From Secundilactobacillus oryzae JCM 18671 (GTDB lineage: Bacteria > Bacillota > Bacilli > Lactobacillales > Lactobacillaceae), in contig NZ_BBJM01000002.1 in NCBI RefSeq assembly GCF_000740055.1, positions 36,140 through 100,139 on the forward strand: a stretch of DNA of 64,000 nucleotides, read 5' to 3'. Below, piece after piece: positions 44,927 through 52,233 of this stretch (position 1 is its first letter; each line of letters begins with the position of its first letter). The translations under genes were made by a program, and so were the position numbers. The notes beneath the pieces are model-generated. The model did no database searches. It was given only the letters and a program-made list of their open reading frames with translations, and had not been told where the DNA came from.

Positions 44927-46096
44927 ATGAAAGAAAATTTTGATTTTCTCATGCCAAGTGTCAATTTCTTTGGCGCTGGTGTCATCAAAAAAATTGGTGA
45001 CCGCGCAAAGATGCTGAACATGAACAAACCATTGATTGTGACGGATAAAGTTTTGGAAGGTATGGATAACGGACCTGTTGCCCAGACCCTTGACTCTTTG
45101 AAAGCTGCTGGCGTTGACTACGCAATCTTCGACGGTGTTGAGCCTAACCCAAAGATTCGTAACATCAAAGCTGCTAAGCAAGTTTACCTCGATGAAAACT
45201 GTGACAGTATCATCACTGTTGGTGGTGGCTCTGCCCATGACTGTGGTAAAGGAACCGGGATTATTTTGACTAACGGTGACGATATCACTAAGCTAGCTGG
45301 AATCGAAACCCTTGATAACGCCCTCCCACCTTTGATGGCCGTTAACACAACTGCCGGAACGGCTTCCGAGTTAACTCGTCACTGTGTCATTACTAATGAA
45401 GAAACCAAGCTGAAATTCGTCGTTGTTTCATGGCGTAACATCCCACTTGTTTCATTTAATGACCCAATGCTTGAACTAGATGTTCCTGCATCTTTAACTG
45501 CTGCAACCGGGATGGATACTTTCGTTCAAGCCATTGAACCATACGTTTCAACCAACCGTAACGAAATCACTGATGGTCAATGTATCCAAGCAATTCGCTT
45601 AGTTGAAGAAAGCCTTCGCGAAGCCGTTGCTAATGGTCACAACATCGAAGCTCGGACTAAGATGGTTGAAGCCGAAATGCTCGGTGGAATGGCCTTCAAC
45701 AATGCCGATCTTGGTTACGTTCATGCCATGGCTCACCAATTAGGTGGCCAATACGATGCCCCTCACGGTGTTTGCTGTGCCATGTTGTTACCAATCGTTG
45801 AAAAGTACAATATCATTGCCTGCCCAGAACGCTTTGCTGAATTGGCAGAGATTATGGGTGAAAACACTGATGGCCTTTCAACTCGTGAAGCTGCCGACCT
45901 TTCAATTAAGGCAATGCGTCGACTTTGTGATGACGTGGGTATTCCACGCAGTATCAAGGCAATTGGTGCCAAGCCAGAAGACTTCGAATTGATGGCTGAA
46001 AATGCTTTGAAGGACGGTAACGCCTTCTCAAACCCTCGTAAGGGAACTAAGGAAGAACTCGTTGCTTTATTCCAAGAAGCTTACGATAACGAATAA
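44927..46096 (+). CDS. Iron-containing alcohol dehydrogenase (1,3-propanediol dehydrogenase-like)
   Basis: A 389-residue group III dehydrogenase. NAD-binding GGGSAHDCGK lies near residue 99, and NTTAGTASELT near 140. The metal site aligns with DhaT of Klebsiella as Asp197, Gln201, His266 and His280, so the second ligand, normally His in D-x3-H, is Gln in MDTFVQAIEP. The reduction of 3-hydroxypropionaldehyde or other aldehydes to regenerate NAD fits a heterofermenter. Codon use suggests high expression. Whether Gln201 changes metal choice is unknown. Confidence 0.88.
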   Translation: MKENFDFLMPSVNFFGAGVIKKIGDRAKMLNMNKPLIVTDKVLEGMDNGPVAQTLDSLKAAGVDYAIFDGVEPNPKIRNIKAAKQVYLDENCDSIITVGGGSAHDCGKGTGIILTNGDDITKLAGIETLDNALPPLMAVNTTAGTASELTRHCVITNEETKLKFVVVSWRNIPLVSFNDPMLELDVPASLTAATGMDTFVQAIEPYVSTNRNEITDGQCIQAIRLVEESLREAVANGHNIEARTKMVEAEMLGGMAFNNADLGYVHAMAHQLGGQYDAPHGVCCAMLLPIVEKYNIIACPERFAELAEIMGENTDGLSTREAADLSIKAMRRLCDDVGIPRSIKAIGAKPEDFELMAENALKDGNAFSNPRKGTKEELVALFQEAYDNE

Positions 46097-46100
46097 AGTT

Positions 46101-46168
46101 GTGACAGAAATTGGGTAGCCTCTGGTCAGCAACCTAGATTAGGTGGAAGAGGTTGATTTCTGGCGCAC
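46101..46168. repeat. Imperfect inverted-repeat hairpin element (possible dispersed repeat)
   Basis: A 68-nt segment after the Fe-ADH gene has nested arms: GTG-x-CAGAAAT with ATTTCTG-x3-CAC, CCTCT with AGAGG, and CCTA with TAGG in the loop. It is neither the terminator (which follows at 46198) nor coding. It looks like a small palindromic repeat unit; I cannot see a second copy in this window. Confidence 0.45.
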
Positions 46169-46197
46169 GATTGAGCTAAATAGTTAAGTTATTAATG

Positions 46198-46225
46198 AAG
46201 CCAGGACTGCGATCCTGGCTTTTTA
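46198..46225 (+). terminator. Terminator after Fe-ADH
   Basis: AGCCAGGA / TCCTGGCT stem with a 7-nt loop and TTTTT. Confidence 0.82.
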
Positions 46226-46330
46226 AGACCTTTTAAAAAATTGACAAAATAATTTCCTTTTTCAGCAGATAGCGCTACAATTTACCTTAATTCCAAGAAA
46301 TCGAGATTTTCAGAAACGGAGCGATGCGAT

Positions 46331-46747
46331 ATGCTGAAGTTCTATTACAATGCGAATACCCCTTCCAAACGCAAAGCCATCAAGTGGCTTGACGAACAAG
46401 AAATCGAATATGAAGTCCGCAACATTAATTTCAAGCCTTTAGATGAGGAAGAGATTACGCACATCATGCATCTCTCCACTGAGGGAACCGATCAGATTGT
46501 TTCTAAGCGTTCCAAAGTAATGAAGCAACTGAACGTTGCCTTAAGCAAACTATCATTTAATGGACTAGTGAAACTCATCAAGGAAAATCAAGGCATCTTA
46601 AAGAGCCCCATCTTAATTGATGACGATAAATTAATGACTGGCTTCGACTCTGAGCAAGCTGGAATGTTCATTCCACCAAAGAAGCGCCGCTTAGAAATGC
46701 GCTCATTGCTGAGTCGTTTGATTGTGAATGATCCATTGTTGAATTAG
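46331..46747 (+). CDS. Spx/ArsC-like family protein lacking the redox CXXC
   Basis: A 138-residue thioredoxin-fold protein with Spx landmarks: an N-terminal KFYYN strand, KAIKWLDEQEIEYE, GTDQIVSKRS (the Gly that contacts RNA polymerase in Spx) and SPILIDDDKLMTGFD. Where Spx has the Cys10-x-x-Cys13 redox switch this protein has NANTPS, and no cysteine occurs anywhere. It may bind the RNA polymerase alpha subunit constitutively or act as a competitor of true Spx (inference). Monocistronic. Confidence 0.85.
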   Translation: MLKFYYNANTPSKRKAIKWLDEQEIEYEVRNINFKPLDEEEITHIMHLSTEGTDQIVSKRSKVMKQLNVALSKLSFNGLVKLIKENQGILKSPILIDDDKLMTGFDSEQAGMFIPPKKRRLEMRSLLSRLIVNDPLLN

Positions 46748-46758
46748 AATATTTAACT

Positions 46759-46807
46759 AAAAAACTGAAGTATCTTAGTTTAATTAACTAAGATACTTCA
46801 GTTTTTT
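46759..46807 (+). terminator. Terminator after Spx-like gene
   Basis: Perfect stem AAAAAACTGAAGTATCTTAG / CTAAGATACTTCAGTTTTTT (written in halves) ending in six T. Confidence 0.9.
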
Positions 46808-46905
46808 AGTTTCAAAATATTTATCATCGAGTCCAGTCAATATAATCATATCAATTGTTGCCCGAACCTAATTAAAGCCCCAGAAATAAAGCTTATGTAC
46901 TGCCT

Positions 46906-47895
46906 TTAAACCGTTTTTACACTATCTCGTTCTTCAATTTTGATATTCGTAAACTCGGTTGTTTTTTCATTTGTGAGTGCCCGAACCCCTTCAATCCCCA
47001 TCTCAAAGAAAGCCTGGGTAACACTTGTTAATTGTGGCTGAACGATTTTACATAAATCGGTACCGTCAATACTAATGATAGATAGGTCTTTCGGCACATC
47101 AACACCATAGTCATGTGCTTGATTCAAAATACCGATACCAACCATATCACTAGCAGCTACGACTGCGGTGATTTCAGGTGACTTTCCATAATTTTTCATC
47201 GCCATAACCCCAGAATTATAACTGTAGTCACCATATTGAATCCACTTATTACTTGATTCAATTCCCGCTTCCATGAGCGCCTTTTCGTAACCCGATTGTC
47301 GATTACGTCCGGTCATTGCATTTTTTTGAATATCAATTCCCGCTAATCCAATTTTACGGTGTCCTTTATTTATCAAATACTTGGTTGCTTGGTACCCAAT
47401 GTCAAAATCGTCCGAGGATATATAGGAAATCTGATCATCGGTAAATGCTTGTGATAAGGAAATATAGGGAATCTGAGCTTGTTTCAGAAGCGTTAAATCA
47501 TCTGCGGAAATATCAACGGAAAGTAACAAGATTCCCATTACTGAACGTTCAATCACAGTTTGAATGGCTCGCCGTTGCATTTGGGCATCCCCAACTCCTG
47601 CAAATACAATAATCGCGCTCAAATCTCGCTGATTAGCTTCTTGTTGAATCCCCTCAATGATGCTATTGGAAAAATTTGTTTGAGTTGAATTAATCACAAC
47701 ACCAATTGCTTTACTCTTTTGGGTGGCAAGCTCAGCTGCAGCAGTGTTTTTTTGGTAACCCAGTTTTTCCGCTGTCTTCTTGACCTTTCGAGCCGTCTTT
47801 TCAGAATAAAACGAATCTTTATTTGATAAAACCCTGGAGACAGTTGTAATGGAAACACCTGCAGCTTGAGCGATGTCCTTGATTGTCACCGTCAT
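46906..47895 (-). CDS. LacI family regulator of the alpha-glucoside locus
   Basis: A 329-residue repressor with HTH IKDIAQAAGVSITTVSRVL at residues 5-23, a hinge with AELATQKSKAIG, and a sugar-binding-type effector domain. Divergent from the MFS-GH13 operon; LacI-type CG-centred sites in the shared intergenic region strongly suggest it controls that operon and itself. Confidence 0.88.
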   Translation of the reverse strand: MTVTIKDIAQAAGVSITTVSRVLSNKDSFYSEKTARKVKKTAEKLGYQKNTAAAELATQKSKAIGVVINSTQTNFSNSIIEGIQQEANQRDLSAIIVFAGVGDAQMQRRAIQTVIERSVMGILLLSVDISADDLTLLKQAQIPYISLSQAFTDDQISYISSDDFDIGYQATKYLINKGHRKIGLAGIDIQKNAMTGRNRQSGYEKALMEAGIESSNKWIQYGDYSYNSGVMAMKNYGKSPEITAVVAASDMVGIGILNQAHDYGVDVPKDLSIISIDGTDLCKIVQPQLTSVTQAFFEMGIEGVRALTNEKTTEFTNIKIEERDSVKTV

Positions 47896-47982
47896 AATAG
47901 CTAACCTCCCCTTTCTTTATTTATTATAGCAAAGTTTCCTGAACATCCTGATATTATCACTAATACAGCTTTCACAAAACAT

Positions 47983-47992
47983 CAAACGTTTG
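47983..47992. promoter_or_regulatory. LacI-type operator 1 in divergent region
   Basis: Perfect palindrome CAAACGTTTG between the divergent genes, 30 nt upstream of the second CG-centred site. Confidence 0.6.
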
Positions 47993-48011
47993 TGTTGCTT
48001 ATATATAGCCA

Positions 48012-48040
48012 TTGCAAACGTTTTCTTTTTGTCATATACT
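48012..48040 (+). promoter_or_regulatory. Promoter and LacI-type operator 2 of the MFS-GH13 operon
   Basis: TTGCAA (48012-48017) and TATACT (48035-48040) with a 17-nt spacer. The -35 is part of the operator-like TTGCAAACGTTTTC. Confidence 0.75.
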
Positions 48041-48100
48041 CATCTTGTAAACAAGTTTTAAGACTTTTATTTTAAATTTATTTGATAGGAGGATTTTTTT

Positions 48101-49450
48101 ATGGAAGCTTCTAAGGATTCACTGCCAAAGCTACCATGGCTGACTCTTTTCGCAATGACATTCGGTTATTTCGGTGTCAATATGGCTTTTTCGCTTCAAT
48201 CATCTCAAATGGGCCGAATCTTTCAAACAATTGGTGCCGACCCAACAAAATTAGGCTTCTTCTTCATCTTGCCACCCCTCGCTGGAATGGTGGTCCAGCC
48301 TCTAATCGGTAAATACTCCGACAGAACCTGGAATCATTTTGGTCGCCGAATGCCGTACCTTATTCTCGGCGCACCAATTGCCGCTCTAGTTATGGTTTTG
48401 CTCCCTAATGCAGGATCTTTTGGATTTGGTTATGCATCATTTGCAGCACTCCTTTTCGGTGCCGTTGCTATCCTTTTCATGGATTTATCATCCAACGTCT
48501 GCATGCAACCATTTAAGATGGTAATAGGCGATATGGTCAATGAAGACCAAAAAGACCTTGCGTGGTCATGGCAACAGTCATTCGCAAACCTAGGTGGCGT
48601 ACTTGCAACTTTACTTCCATTTTTGTTAACAAGTATCGGAATTGCGAATGTTGCACCAAAAGGAACAGTGCCACTATCTGTGAAGCTAGCATTTTATATC
48701 GGGGCTGCTCTCCTATTGGGAACTGCCATATATACAATTGCTTCCGTTCACGAGTATGATCCTGAAACCTACGCAGACTACCATCACCTTGATAAAGAGC
48801 CTAAGCAAAAGTCTGAGAGTCTCTGGAAACTACTATTAAATGCTCCCCGTTCCTTCTGGGAAATTGCGTTAGTCCAACTATTTGCATGGTTCGCCATTCA
48901 ATACCTATGGACATATGGCACAGGTACCATTGCAGCGAACGTTTGGAATACTTCTAATCCCGCTTCAGCTGGCTACCAAGATGCAGGAAACTGGTTTGGT
49001 ATTATGACCTGTGTTGAATCATTAGCTGCTGTGATTTGGGGCTTCCTGGTTCAATCCCGTACAAGTTCGACTCACCGGAAATTTTGGTATCGTCTCGGAT
49101 TAGCAATTGGAGGCCTGGGTTTCATCGGTGTCTTCTTCGTCCATTCACAATTCCTACTTATAATTCCATTTAGTATGATTGGTATCGCGTACTTGGCAAT
49201 GCAAACTCAGCCATTTTCAATCTTCACTGAAGAATTAAATGGTCAAAATGAAGGTGCCTATCTGGGACTCTTTAATTGTGCAATCTGTCTCCCACAAATT
49301 ATTGCATCACTTTGCAGTTTCTTTATTTTCCCACTTATTGGTAAATCAATGCCCGGCATGATTTTTGTCGGTGGTGTTGTCATGTTGTTTGGTGCTCTTG
49401 CAGTTGGCATCATTCATGAAAATAAAAATATTATCACAAGTAAAAATTAG
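48101..49450 (+). CDS. MFS alpha-glucoside transporter
   Basis: A 449-residue 12-helix symporter paralogous to the maltose carrier at 37718-39085. The segments FSLQSSQMGRIFQTIGAD and LGFFFILPPLAG-MVVQPLIG are nearly the same, but loops and C-terminus differ. Coupled to a GH13 glucosidase, it probably imports isomaltose, isomaltulose or related alpha-glucosides. AGGAGG precedes the ATG. Confidence 0.9.
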   Translation: MEASKDSLPKLPWLTLFAMTFGYFGVNMAFSLQSSQMGRIFQTIGADPTKLGFFFILPPLAGMVVQPLIGKYSDRTWNHFGRRMPYLILGAPIAALVMVLLPNAGSFGFGYASFAALLFGAVAILFMDLSSNVCMQPFKMVIGDMVNEDQKDLAWSWQQSFANLGGVLATLLPFLLTSIGIANVAPKGTVPLSVKLAFYIGAALLLGTAIYTIASVHEYDPETYADYHHLDKEPKQKSESLWKLLLNAPRSFWEIALVQLFAWFAIQYLWTYGTGTIAANVWNTSNPASAGYQDAGNWFGIMTCVESLAAVIWGFLVQSRTSSTHRKFWYRLGLAIGGLGFIGVFFVHSQFLLIIPFSMIGIAYLAMQTQPFSIFTEELNGQNEGAYLGLFNCAICLPQIIASLCSFFIFPLIGKSMPGMIFVGGVVMLFGALAVGIIHENKNIITSKN

Positions 49451-49462
49451 GAGGAACAAAAA

Positions 49463-51142
49463 ATGATTAAATCAAAAGATTGGTGGAAACGCGCAGTTGT
49501 TTATCAAGTTTATCCACGCAGCTATCAAGATAGTAACGGTGACGGAATCGGTGATTTACCAGGTTTAACTCAACGCCTCCCTTACATCAAAAAATTAGGA
49601 GCTGATGTCATCTGGTTAAATCCCATTTATAAATCACCTGACAAGGATAATGGTTACGATATTGCGGACTACAAATCAATTCAACCCGCCTATGGTACAA
49701 TGGCTGACTTCGACAATTTATTAGCTACTGCTCATAAATTAGGATTGAAGATTTTAATGGATTTGGTTGTTAATCACACTTCTGATCAAAATGACTGGTT
49801 CAAAGAAAGTCGTAAATCACGCGATAATAAATATAGCGATTATTATATTTGGCGAGACCCCGTTGACGGCCACGAACCTAATAATTGGGGCTCTTATTTC
49901 AATGGACCTGCTTGGACTTTCGATGAAAACCGTAAACAATATTACTTGCACTTATTTGCACCTGGTCAACCAGACTTGAATTGGGAGAATCCTGAAGTGC
50001 GAGAAACTGTTTTTGACGTAATGCGTTTCTGGTTGGATAAAGGTGTTAATGGTTTTCGAATGGACGTTATCAATTTAATTTCAAAGCCCGAGGGTCTCCC
50101 AGATGCACCAAATCCAGAACATGCTAAATACGCTAACGTTGAACCCTTTGTTTCTGATGGACATCGTTTAAACGAATTTTTGAAAGAAATGAATCAAAAG
50201 GTGCTATCAAAATACGATGACATCATGACCGTTGGAGAAATGCCAGGTTCAACACCAGAAGATGCCACCCAATACACTGGTTTTGACACCAATGAGCTCA
50301 ATATGATTTTTCAATTTCAACATGTCACTCTAGCAAGTAACCCTGATAAACGCCTCGGAAAATGGAACGATAAACCAATTTCACTAAGCGACTTAAAGAC
50401 TGCCTTATCTCGTTGGGAAGTAGCGCTTAATGGTAAGGGTTGGAACAGCCTCTATTGGAACAACCATGATCAACCACGTGCCGTATCTCGGTTCGCCACT
50501 GACAACTCCCAATATCGAGTTCTGGCCGCTAAAATGTTGGGGACAACCCTTCACATGATGCAAGGAACTCCTTACGTTTATGAAGGAGAAGAACTTGGAA
50601 TGACCAATGTTCACTACCGCAATCTTTCCCAATATGAAGACTTGGAATCCATCAATGCCTACCATGAATATGTTGATAAAGAAAAGATTGTTTCTAGTGA
50701 TACCATGTTAAAGTACTTGTCTAATGTTTCTCGAGACAACGCTCGTACGCCAATGCAGTGGGATTCATCCACCAATGCCGGATTCTCCACAGCGACACCA
50801 TGGTTCGCGCTTAATCCAAATTATCCACAAATTAATGCTGAAGCAGCTTTAGCAGATCAGAATTCCGTCTTCTACTATTATCAAAAGCTAATTGATCTTA
50901 GACATAAGAGTGATTTAATTGTCCACGGCGATTACGAAGAAGTTGTACCTGACGATAAAGAGGTATTCGCTTATAAACGTCATTACAATGGAAAGACCCT
51001 CTTAATAATGAGCAACTTCACAAGCTCCGAAGTTGAGCGTGATTATGGGCAAACACATGCAGATCATCTTGTAATTGGTAATTATGAAGATGATAAAGGC
51101 AATACACTAAGAGCCTATGAGTCAAAAGTATATGTTATGTAA
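49463..51142 (+). CDS. Alpha-glucosidase, oligo-1,6-glucosidase type (GH13)
   Basis: A 559-residue cytoplasmic GH13 subfamily 31-like hydrolase. The four conserved regions are present: DLVVNHTS, GFRMDVIN with nucleophile Asp201, TVGEMPG with acid/base Glu259, and NNHDQPR with Asp336. The Val after the nucleophile (Val202) is the residue linked to alpha-1,6 rather than alpha-1,4 preference in yeast and bacterial enzymes. Start codon 12 nt after the transporter stop with AGGAGG. No signal peptide. Substrate is therefore likely isomaltose-type oligosaccharide. Confidence 0.92.
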   Translation: MIKSKDWWKRAVVYQVYPRSYQDSNGDGIGDLPGLTQRLPYIKKLGADVIWLNPIYKSPDKDNGYDIADYKSIQPAYGTMADFDNLLATAHKLGLKILMDLVVNHTSDQNDWFKESRKSRDNKYSDYYIWRDPVDGHEPNNWGSYFNGPAWTFDENRKQYYLHLFAPGQPDLNWENPEVRETVFDVMRFWLDKGVNGFRMDVINLISKPEGLPDAPNPEHAKYANVEPFVSDGHRLNEFLKEMNQKVLSKYDDIMTVGEMPGSTPEDATQYTGFDTNELNMIFQFQHVTLASNPDKRLGKWNDKPISLSDLKTALSRWEVALNGKGWNSLYWNNHDQPRAVSRFATDNSQYRVLAAKMLGTTLHMMQGTPYVYEGEELGMTNVHYRNLSQYEDLESINAYHEYVDKEKIVSSDTMLKYLSNVSRDNARTPMQWDSSTNAGFSTATPWFALNPNYPQINAEAALADQNSVFYYYQKLIDLRHKSDLIVHGDYEEVVPDDKEVFAYKRHYNGKTLLIMSNFTSSEVERDYGQTHADHLVIGNYEDDKGNTLRAYESKVYVM

Positions 51143-51228
51143 AAAAATCTGAGTGTAAGATAACAATAATTATTCATACAGAAGTGAAGCTATCCTCTTC
51201 CACTAAGCAAATTTCACCTATCCATACT

Positions 51229-51269
51229 AAAAATGAACCACCTTCGACATCTCGAAGGTGGTTCATTTT
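51229..51269. terminator. Bidirectional terminator between GH13 and uspA genes
   Basis: Perfect stem AAAATGAACCACCTTCGA / TCGAAGGTGGTTCATTTT (short loop) between convergent genes. Confidence 0.88.
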
Positions 51270-51283
51270 GCTTTTAAGGACGT

Positions 51284-51751
51284 TTAGTTATCATCCGGAT
51301 CCCGAACCACTAAGACGTCACACTTTGCGTTAGCAACGACATAAGTGGTGTTTGATCCGATAAGCACCCGCTCTAACCGATTCAAACCAGTTGAGCCCAT
51401 GACAATCAAATCAATGTTTTCTTTTTCTGGAATTTCTTTAGCCAATTCCGTCTTTGAGTTCCCATAGTAAAGCTTCGAATCAACGGGAACGCCAGCGGCA
51501 ATCACGCGTTGAACATAACCACGCATCAGTTCCTTCACCCGATCATCAATGCGGTGTTTTTCCTCAGCCATGATTGGCGCGGACATCCCCGCTCCTCCAG
51601 CCATTACCGGCCCAAATTGGGTGTCATTTTGAACGGTAACCAATAAAATACTGGCATCGTGGCGCTGCGCCAGATCAATTGCTTGATCTAGTGCCAGTTC
51701 CGACTGAGTCGAACCATCCATTCCAACTAAAATTTTATTATAACGTTTCAT
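51284..51751 (-). CDS. Universal stress protein UspA family
   Basis: A 155-residue Usp domain. KILVGMDGSTQSELALDQA (part) opens it, and the ATP-binding G-x2-G-x9-G(S/T) region is MGSTGLNRLERVLIGSNT. It is probably a stress-induced ATP-binding dimer. The C-terminal VLVVRDPDDN is normal. It neighbours the heavy-metal ATPase locus but has its own promoter region. Confidence 0.9.
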   Translation of the reverse strand: MKRYNKILVGMDGSTQSELALDQAIDLAQRHDASILLVTVQNDTQFGPVMAGGAGMSAPIMAEEKHRIDDRVKELMRGYVQRVIAAGVPVDSKLYYGNSKTELAKEIPEKENIDLIVMGSTGLNRLERVLIGSNTTYVVANAKCDVLVVRDPDDN

Positions 51752-51862
51752 AGCGGTGCCTCCTTTTCCTAAACGGCGACGAGTTATGAACTATTTCCTT
51801 AATTTCAGTCTAGCAAATCCCTTATGTCTGAGAAAGAAATGTGCCTAATTGAAAAATAGGAA

Positions 51863-51893
51863 ACAAAAAGGCCCCAAGCTCTCAGTCTTGGGA
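51863..51893 (-). terminator. Terminator after HMA protein gene
   Basis: GGTCCCAAG / CTTGGGGCC stem followed by TTTTTG on the minus strand. Confidence 0.75.
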
Positions 51894-51911
51894 CCCTCAG
51901 CCAAACGTGGA

Positions 51912-52151
51912 TTAAGCAGGTTCAACTTCCTTAGTCTTAACTTTTAAAACATCGTAGCCTAAGTCTTGGATGACCTTGGCAAGGTTTTCTGCGGTTGTTT
52001 GGTCTTCGTCAATCGTTGCCTTAACCTTACTTGCGTTGAACAGTACCTTGGTTGTTTCAACACCAGCTTGTCCAGCAACAGCGCTTTGAATCTTAGTCAT
52101 ACATGATGGGCAGGTTAAATCCTCTAATTGTAACGTTACTTTTTGTGTCAT
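51912..52151 (-). CDS. Heavy-metal-associated (HMA) domain protein
   Basis: A 79-residue ferredoxin-like HMA domain with metal-binding Cys-Pro-Ser-Cys at residues about 14-17 (LEDLTCPSCMTK) and the C-terminal LGYDVLKV strand. It equals the N-terminal module that the neighbouring P-type ATPase lacks, so it may deliver metal to that pump. It starts at 52151 after GGGGAA and has its own promoter with an FNR-like box, so it can be transcribed apart from the ATPase. Confidence 0.88.
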   Translation of the reverse strand: MTQKVTLQLEDLTCPSCMTKIQSAVAGQAGVETTKVLFNASKVKATIDEDQTTAENLAKVIQDLGYDVLKVKTKEVEPA

Positions 52152-52182
52152 GATGATTTCCCCTTTCTTTTCTACACTGTTA

Positions 52183-52223
52183 GTATAGCTTGATTTGCAA
52201 CTTACTAACTTGATGTAAGTCAA
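52183..52223 (-). promoter_or_regulatory. FNR/Flp-type box and -10 element of the HMA gene
   Basis: TTGATGTAAGTCAA (52210-52223) matches the FNR/Flp consensus TTGAT-N4-ATCAA at nine of ten positions. A TATACT -10 lies at 52183-52188, which puts the box centre near -41, the position used by class II Crp/Fnr activators; the -35 is poor. Confidence 0.6.
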
Positions 52224-52233
52224 TTTCGTGAAA

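Noticed and set aside
44810..45238. 142-codon frame antisense to the Fe-ADH start and promoter
   Set aside because: It covers a well-supported promoter and gene start on the other strand and has no recognisable domain.
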